A model generated the notes under the pieces. It was not told where the DNA came from. It was given only the letters and a program-made list of their open reading frames with translations, and searched no databases. Shown one piece after another: positions 49,101-60,000 of a DNA stretch of 60,000 nt. The position numbers and the translations under genes are program-made. Numbering within the stretch: the stretch's first letter is position 1; every line of letters begins with the position of its first letter. Source of the DNA: Owenia fusiformis (Eukaryota; Annelida; Polychaeta; Sabellida; Oweniidae); assembly GCA_903813345.2 (NCBI GenBank), contig CAIIXF020000008.1, positions 20,570,822 to 20,630,821 of the forward strand. Reading direction: 5' to 3'.

Positions 49101-52100
49101 TTCCTGTTAAGTAGCATGGCACCTTAACATTATTTGAATATCAGAATTAATTGTCTTTTGTCTTTCTGTTTGATGCTCAATTTTGTTCATTTAATATGTC
49201 ATTTTTTAAGTGCACTTCTTTTCTATACTTTTGGTCACCATTTTTATATCAGGCAATTTTTGATTGGATTTGCAATTGTATATATTGCTATTATCTAGTT
49301 TTCTCATTTTTCAGGCACAAAATGCATTAAAAAAATATCCAATAGTTCTTCAAAGTGGGAAAGAGTGCAAGATATTAGAAGGCTTTGGTAAGTAAAAATA
49401 AAAAAAAATTATGAATTACACCCATTCATTGAATTCTTCATCTAGTAAGCCTTGGCACTATATAATCTGAAGTTATATAAATAACGGAGCGGATAATACT
49501 AGTATTGAAACATAAATATTATACCAGAATTGAAATATTTCTATCTTTAGGTGATAAAATCTGTAAACTACTTGATGACAAGTTGAGAGAGCATATTGAG
49601 ATCTTTGGTAAGTAACCCTGGTACCCTGCCATCTATACAGCCTATCATTTGGTTATCTACTTTGTAAATCATGAAAATTGTGATACGAGAATGATCATTG
49701 GCAGTCTACAGTACATTTAATGGACTGTTTTCATCATATGCAAAAAAATACATTTCAATTTTTCTGTCGTATGTAGTGTAATACAACTTATCTGAAATCC
49801 AAAGCAAGAACACTGATTCTGGATATTTTCCACTTCATTCTGTACTTGTTTTAAAGGTGGAGTTACTGTTCCTGATGATGATGTCTCAGATCAAATTCCC
49901 ACTAAGCCAAAGAAGAAAAGAAAAGACCCATCTGCTACATGTACTTCCACATGTAATCAAGGGGCACCTATAGATGGCATTGATGATTTTGGAGCCTTAA
50001 CCATACCCAATCCACCAAATGAGGGCAATAATTTGGATGCCCCAACACAGGTGAGACTCTCAATCTATGCAGTGTATGTTGTTTCTATTCTAGACCTTCT
50101 TGGGCATTATTTTTCTCAAGTCTCAATGCCTCGAGGTTTATGTACATTTACATGGATATTTACATAAACATAATGTTGTACATGTACATACTTTTACAGT
50201 TGATGTACATATTTTGAGTCTGCATATTTACATGCATGTGCATATTTTTACAGTTTGCGTACATAAACTCAACATACATATTTTTTACAGTTTTTGTACT
50301 TTAGGTTCCAGTGTGTAAAAGGACATTTTTTCTCAGTACCTAGTGTCCTTTATCTTTATTTCAGGATGTTTCTTTAAACGCAAATGGAGATGTTGAGCAC
50401 ATAGATATTTCAACATGTAGTGCTTTTCCAAACACTCAACAGACTAATCTTAGTGAAGATTTAGTGTCTAAAATAGAATCTCTTGAAATTGAAACTCGTG
50501 ATTATGGTAATATAGAAGAACCTACTTCAGATACAGCCACTACGGATGATTGTGCAGTTACACATGTAGAAGCTCTTACTAGGCAACAAGACAGTTATGG
50601 AAATGATGGTGGTGATTTGCATGAAGACTTTGATAATGTTAAACAAGTTATTCCAAACGAATTGTCAGTTGATGACAGGAGTGATTTTGATCTATCAAAA
50701 TCCAGACTAAATAGTCAGATTGAAACACGGAATGATGACATTAGTAAAATAGATGAATTAAAAATCAGTGAAACTTCAGATCCAAAAGAAGCAAAAAGGA
50801 ACACAGACTCTGAATTGATAAATGATGCTTTATGTCGCGGGAAAAAGGAAGCTCGAATCAACATTGAATCTACAGCTCCAACTCAGACGGAAAATACTAA
50901 GAAATTTAAATTTAAACCCATTACTAAGACCTCCAGAGAGAATTTGTTAGTGTTGGTTACCAATAATTCTAGTCAAAATCAACAAAAAATTACCTCATTC
51001 ATAAAACCTTTATCTGCAGTTTCACAAACTACTGAAAATATTATCCCTGGTAAAATACTCACACCAAAACCTATTAATGATGCTAAAATTGTGCAGTCGA
51101 CGATATCAGGACGTGAATTCACACTGCCACCTATCATCAGTGAACCAGCTATGCTACCGGTTGTGGTAAACTCAGAGTATATTCAACTGGTGGTGTTTGA
51201 CTTGGAGACGTCTGGCTTGGGTAAGGACATGATATTTTATTATACACTGTACATATTTAGGAAATCCATTGTAGTAGATGAAGCTTAACCACTCATAGTT
51301 CAATTCAATTTCATTAATATATCCTTTCTTACAATAAAAATATTTTGATATGTTCCCTAACTGAAAATATTGAATTGTATTTGGGCATTTCCCTTCCAGT
51401 TCATAACATGTACTTTTTGTATATATGGTGTCTATACTACCTCTTGGGCGCACTTGTACATGTTTATATTTTATTCCTTTCCAATTGCTGCATATTTTGC
51501 TTTAAAAATAATATTGAAAGTCATGAAATATGGCATGCAAATATTTTGTTTTATCAATCAATTAATTATAAAACATGGAGGAATCATAAGTCATGTCAAA
51601 AATTAAAAATCCTGAACATTTTTAATACATTTCTCTTTGTACATGTTTTGATTGTCATATATAACATGTACTTGCAGATGAATCTTGTGAGATTATACAG
51701 ATTGCCGCCCGATACCCTCCCAACAATCTATTTAACCGATACATCCTCCCAACAGACCGTATATCCAGAGATGCCGCCAGGGTCACAAAACTTTACCATA
51801 AAAAAGGAAAACTTTTTCATAACAGACAAAAAGTGCAGACTTATACATTTGAGACTTCAATGCAAGATTTTGTGGCTTGGTTACCATTGGGTTCTGTACT
51901 AATAGCTCATAATGTTTTGTTTGACATGAGGTTTTTACTGAGTGCAATATGTTCGACTAACCAGGAAACGAGGTTCCGTGAAAAGGTAAAAGGATTTGGC
52001 GATACATTACCATACTTTAGAAAGCTTTACCCGAACAGAAGGAAATACAATCAGGAAAGCCTCATTCGGGATCTGATCGGGAAGGACTATAATGCCCATA

Positions 52101-55100
52101 ATGCAGTTGGGGATGTCCAGGCGTTATCTCAGCTCATAAGTGACGTTCAAATTCAGGATATCTTACCATACACTTTCACAACAAGCTGTGCATTTGAACT
52201 GAAGTCGTACACAAAATCCAAACAAGAAACTGTTAAAACATTGAAACCTCTAACCGATGGGAAAATAATCAGTCAGGGCATAGCTGAGAAAATTGCTGGA
52301 TCAGGGTTGAATTTGTCTGATATACAACAAGTGTATGACACCTTAGGGGAGAATGGACTGAAGCAGATGTTCACCCAGAAAAATAATGGGAAGGCTAGGG
52401 TGACGAAGAACTCCAAAATCATAGCATCAGTTTGCAGTTTTATGGCAAAGAAATGATTTTAATTGCTCAGATCCTAGAATATAGTTGAAATAAATACCTG
52501 AAGTAAAAATACCCTATATTGAAAAATATGAATGGTTTTAAGACTTTCCAGATAGTGAAACTATGGTTGGATTTTTAGAAACTAGAAACATTCATATTTT
52601 TACTTACATGAACAGTCAGACCTGTGTAAATGGAACACTTTTATTATCTGTAAAATGTTTCATCTAACACTGAGTTATTGTATCACATGCTTATGTAGGT
52701 GCTCCACTTGACAGCTTTAACTGTCATGTTATATGGTTATGTTTCAAAGTGTTCGCCCCACACAAAGTAAATGCATTTATTAAATGGATCAATAAATAGA
52801 TAATATAATAACATTTAATATTATTAAAGTACACTCACATGTTTATATTTCAAAGATACATATTTAAAAATACAATGCAATTGCACATGACATCCTGGTC
52901 TTCCTAGATAGACCACAGACTAGAGGCTTCAAATCAATAGACATTAAGGCTTACATTTAAATAACTGGGTGCAGTATGTAATTGAACGTTTGAAAATTAA
53001 ATTGCTCCCAATTAGAAATCAGTTTGCCCACAATTTAGAATTTTCATAACCATAAAAGTTTATAATTTGAACTAACTTATGTAAAAGGTTAAATATAAAA
53101 AGTTTTATCTAGTGATACAAATCCTGCACAGATGTGTTTTAATATAGTCTCCACACCACAAAAAGCATTGCTGATAGAATTGAAGATTAGTAGCTTCCAT
53201 ATAGAAGACAGGACCACCAATATCCAGATTGCAATTTTAATTATATAGTAGAGACAAAGTTGATTGATCTGTTCAATATGCCCCTCTCATATAGCTTATT
53301 GTCAGTAATTTAGACAACACTATCTCCAGTCAGTTATTTCATTACTCTCAGTTTCATTATAGAGCGTTCAGTTTGGTAGATGCATCAGTTCTTTGCTTTC
53401 AGAGGCGAAGAAAGCGAAGTAGTGGAACACGGGAGTATATCCCTCAGTACAGGTCTGGACCATATGCCCTACTTATTACACTCTACAATGACTCGAGGGT
53501 AAGTCAATACAGATAATTGTATTCATCTCAGGGGTGTAGTCAGAATCTAAAACATAATCGAGGCATTTAAGTAGTCGAGGCAAATTTGAATGAGATATAA
53601 TAGTAAAAAGCTTTATTAGAATGTCTGAAAGAAACGATTTTTCAGATTAGGTGATTAGGCATCACCTACCTCATAACAAGCTATGCCCCTGATATCTATT
53701 TCTATTACCTCAGAGACTTGTTTTAAAAAATATTGCAAATCGAGAAAAGAAAAAGTCATCTCCATAATTACTTTAAACGTAAAAATGGAAATTGACTTTT
53801 ATATAATGAGCCCTCTCTGGAAGGAACACCTGTCTACAAGGAATAATTTTGGCCAGTGTAAGTGTATTTTCCACATAAGGTTTTACTGTGTTATACAAGC
53901 ATCATTTCCTCTTGTCATTTTCTCTTTGTAAAACTTGAATTGTTATTAATACATAATTTTGTTGTGATCATTTTATTCTGTAAAGGAGCCTGGGAGTAGA
54001 GGTTTTATGACCAAGAGACAACTACAGACTGAGGCACAGCCACTAGCAGATAAGTCATTCACTATTGTAAGTGCAAGTTTGATAGCGCATATATTTCACA
54101 GTTAGTTTGTATTACCACAAATGTACATGGGGGTAAAGCAGACCTGATGATGCAATGAGCTTGCTCGGCGGTATCATGACTGTGTAACGGGGCTAATGTA
54201 TAAGTGAGCTCGGCGGTAGGTTCAAACAACGCGGATCCTCAAAGCATGTGTTCATGGTATCATCGTGGCTTAACACCCATGAATGTAGGTTACATAGTTT
54301 GCATATATTATGACAAAGTTGAAATATAGACTAGACCTGGCCCTTGGGCATTTGATTTCAACATCAAAAATTGGAATAAGCAGCAAAGAATGTTGAGAAA
54401 CGTTGAATTGTGTTGTCCTTAGAAAATGCTTTCATTTATTTATTGTTTGCATTTATTTACAGCCAGACCCTGGTGTACGTTACACAGCATGGTCTTCTAT
54501 GGGGACTCTTATACAGAAAGGTTATGTGATCAAGGAGAGCAATCCAGCCAAGTATGTTACATCTTATTTCAACATAAATTATTCTTATGTCCCCATCTTT
54601 GTGAATGTCTTTTTCAAGTGCACACTTTGACAGGGATGGTAAAACTTGCTCTTATGGTTTGATAAATAGATTGAGATTGAAATGGGAAAGTTAGGTATCA
54701 AATCAATATTGAAAGTCAATGATCATTTGAGCCACTTTCATCACGGGGATAATCTAACTTTATGTCCACCTAATATTGTAAATGTGCTCCTATAAATGCA
54801 TCTAGGTCCATCAGGTATCACATATGCCTTAAGGAATACACTTAACAATATGCTATAAATGTGTAAGGCTTGTAGATATATGAAGCCTACTTGTTAACAT
54901 TGCACTTCATTTCAATTTAGGTACAGTATCACTGACACTGGCTCTGAACTGGCTGATAAAATTTTACGCAATGCACCTGATGATGTACTCAGAATGCAAC
55001 AGCCTGCAGCAGACGGAGCTCCACCATCAGGATTGTCTAGAGTGGCAGGTGTTGTTAATGGCAGTGACAGTCAGATGATGGGACCAGGCAAAGCCAATGC

Positions 55101-58100
55101 TAACATAAAAAACAATAACCAGGATACATCACCAGATGTGTATGTTCCTAAATTGCTTTTTTTAAAGTCAAAACAAATATCGTATGAAGATGTGACACGC
55201 TACTTACCTTTGCTATTAATGATGCAAACTAAATTACTTAACTGGAAAAAATCATTGCTTTGATAAAAGTCAAAATGAGGGAAGTATTATTATTTTGTCA
55301 CCACTTAAAGTGAGGTGACAAATTGTAATGTAGGTGGTGACATATTGTAATGGTTGCCATTTTTTGAGACAGCGTTCAACATTTGGTGTTCAGTGTCTTT
55401 GACAAATGGCAAGTGGTGGCATTTTGCATGTTAATGCCTTGTTGGAAGCATTGATTCTTATATCATTGAGTCTTATATCATTTGTGGAAATCCTTGCTAA
55501 TTGCATCTTTGTTAAAGTTCAATAACCTGAAACCAATTTCAGTTTATCTAGAGTACCTAAAGTTGCAGTGATAGACCTCAGTGAGGATGATGACCTCCCA
55601 CTGGACTCACCTGGGAGAGAAAGTCCTCCTAGGAACTACAGTCCACTTTCACTGCCATCTAGTCCCCTACCTGAGATTCATGCTACAAGCACATTAGACA
55701 TCAATCCTTGGTCAGATTCTGCAAACAGGTAATGTTGAATGATTGTTTTAGCAATAGTTTAAAAAATATGAAAAATAAAGTAACTTTTTTTGTCTACCCT
55801 ATATGTTGAATCCAATATATTTGATGCTTAATTTCATCAAAATACAAAGAGGTCAAGTGGTTGAATAGAAAATGGAGGAATAAGAGTAATGAGACATTTA
55901 TTTCCACACTAATTGTGCATTTTTACAACCTTAAATGGAGGACTTAATAATAGTCAAAAACCAAGGCCCTACTATGTTCCACTTTATACTGAACTTAATT
56001 TGGCGCTACTCATTCTGGCGGATTTGCTGTTTTGAACATTTGGCGGCTACTTAATTTTGCGGACTTGCAATATCACTATGCACTTATGATACTGATTTAT
56101 GGTACTAAAATTACCGGGAAATTTGGCGACTACTTAATTTGGCAGACTTTAACAATTTGGCGCCAAATAAAGTAGAAGTACAGTAGCATGATTTCAATGC
56201 TTGTTGCATTATGGTTTTAGATTGTTGTACTGTTACATTGATGCAAATGGTCAACCAGTTACAAGTAAAGACAATGCTGCTGTTAAAATAGATGGTGAGT
56301 GATAGTTAACCAATATCTGCACTTGGCACACATTGCTATAAAACATGCCATCCCAAGTTGAAGAACAATGAATTGAGCAAATTATTTTTACACAAAATAT
56401 TTAATCCACCCCTGGATTTATGATCCCCTAATCTTTGAACTGTTGTTGCAAATGTTCCCTTCCAACTGCTTGCTTGTCTCACAAAAAAAAAAAATACTCA
56501 AAATAAATGACATAATTTACACATTTTTTAAGGATCAGAATTGTAGACTTTTAATAGATTGATAACAATAATGAGGAGATTAAAGTAATTTTTCCAAAAT
56601 GTTTTTATTATTGCACTTTTTCAGCCACCAGCATTGAGAACATTCAAATCATTTTTTTTTTGATCATTTTCTATCGCACTTTGAAAAAGTGCTATATTAT
56701 TGTTGTTTTGTGCTGCTAAGCAGGTGTGTAGGTGAGAAGGAGCCACATTTAATCTTGTCATCAAAATTCAAGGAAAAGTACTTATCCATTTAACTTAAAT
56801 TTTACAGATGCAAATATATAAGCACTAGTGCCAAAGGGAAAGGACCAAAAGTTGTAACAGAACTTAGCAAGAAAAAGCAAACTCTAAGTGCATACCAGTC
56901 AAGAAAAACAAACCCCATATAGCCCAAAAAAGTTAGTTTTGATTAGGTTTTGGGCATGTTGGGTAAATTACATGGTGGCAGTTTTGTTCTTCAAAGTGCA
57001 ATATTTTTCATCACTTTGTGTCTTGTTTTTACTTGCAGATGATGTGACATTTCTAATAAGATGCAAGTACACAGATCTTCTACTATCAGGGCTTTTATAT
57101 ACTCTGGATAACACAAGGTAGTGAAACATAGCAATTCAAAACATTCATGTATTTACTCAGAATATGCTGGATTAAATAGTATGTCCTCCCATCTCTTTTT
57201 AACAACCATAAAATAAGTACATGTACAATCCATGCCTCTTTATTGAAATTAAATTGTGATTCCAGCATGCTAAATGACATTATTGGATCTCAACTTTAAC
57301 TTTAACAGAATCAAAACCAGAATAGTGCCAAATCTGCTTATGTTTTGGGCTTTTTGGGCAACTAACAGCTCGGTCATTTTGCTATTCAAGTGCAATGTTT
57401 ATCAATCTGTCTCTTGATTATAATGACAAGCTAAAACATAGAAATACTGTGATAGTCCTGTGGGTCTCATATAAATTGATTTCATTGACATTTTGACCCT
57501 AGCCTATTTGAGACATTAACACTTAACAGAAATGCTTTGCTTTCAGGAAAAGCTATGATGACTATGTGTATGCATACCTCAGTAACATTGACTCTGCAGA
57601 TGTATGCACTGCCCCAGTCCTGCCTGATACCAAACATAAACTATCTAGTAAGTATCTTCATTACTGTAGCTCACATATTAGAGTTATATCCACAAGAGAG
57701 CTATTTACTTGAGAGCTGTACCAATAATAACGCACTGTTTACTTCAAGAGAACTAGTTATATTTTATTCCACTTTTTCAAAGTGCTATATTGTGATTATC
57801 AAAATTCCAGGAAACAGACGATTCTTTGAATTATGAACTTTTAAGTTTTCAGTAAATCTTGTTATCAAAATTTATAAATCACTCCTAAGATTCAATTTAA
57901 ATTTTTACAACTTTAAGATGGTGTCCCAGGCCAGATCTGATACAATTTTTTGAACTTTCAAGGGTGCAATTTTGTATCTTCATATACTGGGTGTTTTGCT
58001 CTTCAAGTGCAACAGTTATCACTCTGTATAATGTTTCACTACATGCTAACTTTTTGAATGTGGCATATTTAATGATTTGAGAATATTTATGTATTAACTG

Positions 58101-59587
58101 TTGTTTTGGATTGTTACATCAGAATACAGGATGATTCTATAATTGGAAACCTATAATTTTGCCAGATAATGAAGTGCAGAAACAACATCTCTATGTGTCA
58201 ACTTTCTTGGAAGATTGCCACAGATTTAATTTTATTAGCATAAAAGAAGAACAATTTGAAGAAGAAATGTTCTCAACCGTGGTGGAATCAAATTTTTGGG
58301 TCACTGTGTACATAACATTTACACAATTTTCTCTGTTTTTAGGTCAAGATGTGAATGGAAATAATCATATCAAACCTCACAAAAAGTTAACATCTTCAAC
58401 TGAATCAACTTCAGCATACTCAACCTCTGCTTCTACATCCAGTTCTTCAAACAAGCCATGCAATTATAGTGAAACATCTACCTCAACAAAAACTTCACAT
58501 TTTAGTGATTCAAATTTTAGTGATTCACATAACAGTGCTTCACGTATCAACCCTTCTTACACTAGTGCCAAAAATAAGGAACCAAGGACTAAACAAAAGG
58601 AAACTTCATCTGAATATTCAACCAGTTTGTCTGCAAGATTAAAAAATAAAAATCCAATTATGGAATCTCAACAAGATATTGTTCCTGGAACCTCACAGGA
58701 GAACTCTCAAAGCAGTTATTCCTCATTGTTAGACCAAAGAGCATCCTCCAAGGAGAACTCTCAAAGCAGTTATTCCTCACTATTAGACCAGGGAGTATCC
58801 TCCAAGGCGAACTCTCAAAGCAGTTATTCCTCATTATTAGACCAGGGAGTATCCTCCAAGGAGAACTCTCAAAGCAGTTATTCCTCATTATTAGACCAGG
58901 GAGTATCCTCCAAGGAGAACTCTCAAAGCAGTTATTCCTCATTATTAGACCAGGGAATATCCTCCAAGGATAGTTCACAGTCATCTTCATCATCATCAGT
59001 GAAGAGTCTCCCAAAAGTGAACTTTGTGCTGCAACCAGGTACATTTGACATTGTGTTATGTGTGGACAACCAAGAGGTCTATGGTGCGGGGTAAGTCCTG
59101 GTGTCAACAATGTTATTCGATCGTGGGAAAATGAAATTATTATTGTTTTAAGCCCAACTCATCTCCTCTTAACAAAATTTGAAAACGATAATTTCTGTTT
59201 ATTTGGTTTGGCGGTTTTGGCCTATAAATTAATTAACATTATTCGACTCAGTTATCATTCAAAGCAATAATAGATACAAACCAACTCTCTTGCAAAATAA
59301 CCAGGGTCTCGTTTTTGTACTTTTCGTAGTAACGAATGTTAGTCCATTGTTTGATTTTCATAAAGTTGCATTTTCGTGAGATTTCTAAACTTGCGAATGA
59401 TTTGTAAAATTACTAAGAATGGTGCAAAAACTGGCTCCAGTACTCTATGTAACTACGTTCATATGCAGGTCTAACAAGCAAGCCATGGTGGCTGAGTTGA
59501 TTAAGCATGGAGTGGAGAGCGATGTGAGGAAACTGCAAGTTGGAGATTTCTTGTGGATTGCCAGAGAGAAAACAAAACCAATCATGG
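46183..59587 (+). CDS. MUS81: MUS81, structure-specific endonuclease subunit (partial at right end)
   Basis: MUS81 with EME1/2 cuts branched DNA in recombination and stalled-fork repair. Exons: 46183-46332, 49315-49387, 49551-49607, 49857-50050, 53403-53498, 53986-54066, 54463-54551, 54921-55139, 55543-55728, 56221-56294, 57039-57117, 57547-57647, 58343-59090, 59469-59587; all phases agree. Residues about 18-110 are the N-terminal helix-hairpin-helix ([35 protein letters not shown]). Exons 53403-54936 encode the winged helix ([46 protein letters not shown]). The XPF/ERCC4 nuclease core begins in 58343-59090 ([11 protein letters not shown]) and continues [13 protein letters not shown] (GDxxW); the ERK catalytic motif lies beyond the window. 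The linker is long and Ser-rich compared with vertebrate MUS81. The start is taken as the ATG overlapping the gap edge. Confidence 0.95.
47149..47456. repeat. Tandem duplication, 155-bp unit, two virtually identical copies
   Basis: Copies start tccatcttcttaag at 47149 and 47304. Each contains an inverted pair ttaccagtcgacaa / ttgtcgactggtaa about 75 bp apart, so each unit carries a small MITE-like hairpin. No differences were noticed except at the last bases. Confidence 0.9.
47933..48456. mobile_element. MITE-like element with long inverted repeats
   Basis: The left arm (tcccgtgc...ggac.atagtcctgagaacgtctcaat...ttttgcctgtacgattataac...gaatcaacaatta.ctgggttta) is mirrored by 48240-48456. The right arm contains an extra direct repeat of the attgagacgtt portion. 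About 520 bp, no ORF. Confidence 0.75.
50365..52456 (+). CDS. DEDDh 3'-5' exonuclease cassette, alternative terminal exons of the MUS81 locus
   Basis: Two exons, 50365-51220 and 51678-52456 (stop TGA). The first encodes about 270 polar residues; the DEDDh exonuclease domain spans the splice: [10 protein letters not shown] (Asp/Glu), [12 protein letters not shown] (Asp) and [11 protein letters not shown] (His...Asp, the HxAxxD signature). It resembles the exonuclease-III-like domain of PML and related invertebrate proteins. A C-terminal helical segment ([19 protein letters not shown]...[12 protein letters not shown]) follows. The first exon opens in phase 0 exactly as required after the MUS81 exon ending 50050. 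It has no in-frame Met before codon 259 or so, and an in-frame TAG at 50341 precedes it, so translation must come from upstream. If joined to the four MUS81 5' exons the product is 702 residues (catalytic residues 437, 439, 526, 584, 589). An independent nested gene with an unseen 5' exon is the alternative. Confidence 0.85.
50983..51006 (+). other. Candidate PIP-box (PCNA-binding) motif
   Basis: Codons read QQKITSFI, close to QxxIxxF(F/Y), followed by basic KP. It lies in the disordered region before the exonuclease domain. The final aromatic is Ile rather than Phe/Tyr, so this is a weak match. Confidence 0.3.
52489..52494 (+). terminator. Polyadenylation signal AATAAA for the exonuclease cassette
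   Basis: AATAAA 33 nt after the TGA at 52454-52456 and well before the next MUS81 exon (53403). This fits an alternative terminal exon or a nested gene ending here. Confidence 0.6.
52495..53402. other. MUS81 intron sequence after the exonuclease cassette
   Basis: AT-rich, no exon or repeat recognised until the acceptor ttgctttcag at 53402. Confidence 0.5.
55290..55445 (+). repeat. Dispersed CACC-TGCCATTTG family copy in MUS81
   Basis: Reverse-complement orientation relative to the BBS1 copies (caaatggcaagtggtggcattttgcatgttaatgcc). Same family as 30890-31020. Confidence 0.6.
56156..56167. promoter_or_regulatory. E2F-like palindrome in a MUS81 intron
   Basis: TTTGGCGCCAAA is a perfect 12-bp palindrome matching the E2F consensus on both strands, at the end of a 180-bp stretch with repeated (c)tacttaatttggcg words. 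It could be part of a MITE rather than a regulatory site. Confidence 0.3.
56640..58035 (+). repeat. Intronic repeats around MUS81 exons: AAGTGCAA/AAAGTGCTATATT modules
   Basis: Words cactttttcaaagtgctatatt and cttcaagtgcaa...tcactctgt recur at about 56670-56720, 56985-57030, 57380-57410, 57765-57795 and 57990-58035, partly flanking the exons 57039-57117 and 57547-57647. They look like copies of one short repeat family. Confidence 0.45.
58699..58968 (+). repeat. Coding minisatellite in MUS81: 54-bp unit x 5
   Basis: Five in-frame units of 18 residues ([18 protein letters not shown] with variants R/A, A and I). The unit length keeps the frame. It lies in the Ser-rich linker directly upstream of the nuclease core and supplies an SQ dipeptide per unit. 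Confidence 0.95.
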
Positions 59588-60000
59588 GTATGCACTTAAC
59601 CTTGTGAATTTAATATCTGTATTTAATAGAATATACAGGGTAACCCAAAAATATAACACACAAATCTGTTCTGCTGAATAAATGGTTCTACTTTTTTGGG
59701 TCACTCTGTACTATACACATACAGGTAGTGTAGTTATAACTGACTTTGATATGCTATTATTTTAATCTCTTTTAATCCTTGGTCACCATAACACCTTTAG
59801 ATAATCTCAGTTAGATTATATCACCTCTCATCATCTTATCCATAGCTGATCATTTCATCCCTAGGTCATTGTCACTATACAAGTTCATCGGGCCTATAAC
59901 ATTTCTTGAATAAATCATGAACAAGGGTTAGTGTTAGACGGAGTTGTAAGAAGACATCATTGCTTTGTATTTGTGTATTCAGTTCAGTTTCCCCAGGTAT
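59588..60000 (+). other. MUS81 intron to window end
   Basis: Follows the donor at 59588. Contains a caggg(t)taacccaaaaa / ttttttgggtcactctgta inverted pair (59635-59712), probably a small MITE. No exon seen. Confidence 0.5.

Larger units (their letters stand above)
46333..49314. other. MUS81 intron 1, repeat-rich, no gene
   Basis: About 3 kb. Holds the inverted gcgtgaca-family copy (46735-46840), a perfect 155-bp tandem duplication, a 520-bp inverted-repeat element and a palindromic gtcacgcat block (48745-48925). No coding signal apart from repeats. Confidence 0.6.

Noticed and set aside
50100-50318. 72-codon plus-strand frame rich in His/Val between the MUS81 exon and the cassette
   Set aside because: Made by simple tacatatttacatg-type repeats in the intron; no domain and no splice support. 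It also does not supply an in-frame start for the cassette.
54120-54300. Possible second tRNA-like SINE in a MUS81 intron
   Set aside because: Contains ggttcaaac and repeated gctcggcggta words but no convincing box A at the right spacing.
58159-58342. Upstream extension of the MUS81 Ser-rich exon
   Set aside because: The frame is open and a weak gccag acceptor exists at 58162, but the ctgtttttag acceptor at 58342 is much stronger and gives matching phase. The extension encodes nothing MUS81-like.
58658-59110. 150-codon minus-strand frame with repeats
   Set aside because: Antisense shadow of the 54-bp coding minisatellite of MUS81.

Overview
The window is a piece of an AT-rich, intron-rich animal nuclear genome. 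Genes are split by short, phase-consistent GT-AG introns, and introns are packed with MITEs, Tc1/mariner relics, satellites and a tRNA-derived SINE. The protein set (BCKDHA, BBS1, MUS81, a THAP transposase, a PML-type exonuclease domain) fits a marine invertebrate. I cannot fix the phylum from the sequence.

Layout. (1) 1-31762, plus strand: the 3' part of BCKDHA (E1-alpha of the branched-chain 2-oxoacid dehydrogenase), five exons including the stop; the 5' exons lie left of the window. Its intron 4487-30663 is about 26 kb and holds most of the accessory DNA. (2) Inside that intron on the minus strand (22498-15663) is a five-exon gene that splices in frame into an 897-residue protein: about ten ankyrin repeats, a linker, and a C-terminal trypsin-fold domain with an apparently complete His-Asp-Ser triad and no signal peptide. 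(3) Also inside it, 26668-29804 is a structurally intact DNA transposon encoding a 575-residue THAP + DDE transposase. (4) 44816-35240, minus strand: BBS1 (BBSome subunit), 14 coding exons, tail-to-tail with BCKDHA. One BBS1 intron carries a processed retrocopy (14-bp target-site duplication, poly-A tail, intact 196-codon ORF) and a large foldback element. (5) A 500-N gap (45684-46183) covers the start of MUS81 and probably a shared BBS1/MUS81 promoter. (6) 46183-59587, plus strand: MUS81 (structure-specific endonuclease), running off the right end.

The most unusual observation is in MUS81. The fourth MUS81 exon ends in phase 0 at 50050 and can splice either to the canonical exon at 53403 or to a two-exon cassette (50365-51220, 51678-52456). 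The cassette encodes a complete DEDDh 3'-5' exonuclease domain with its own stop codon and AATAAA. It has no usable start codon in its first 250 or so codons and an in-frame stop just before its acceptor, so it must be read from upstream exons. The simplest reading is one locus making two nucleases with a common N-terminal helix-hairpin-helix: MUS81, and a HhH-exonuclease chimera made by alternative terminal exons. The canonical branch also carries an SQ-rich 54-bp coding minisatellite and a predicted SUMO-interacting motif.

Several repeat families in the window (a 363-bp satellite and a mariner end) carry perfect RFX X-box motifs.
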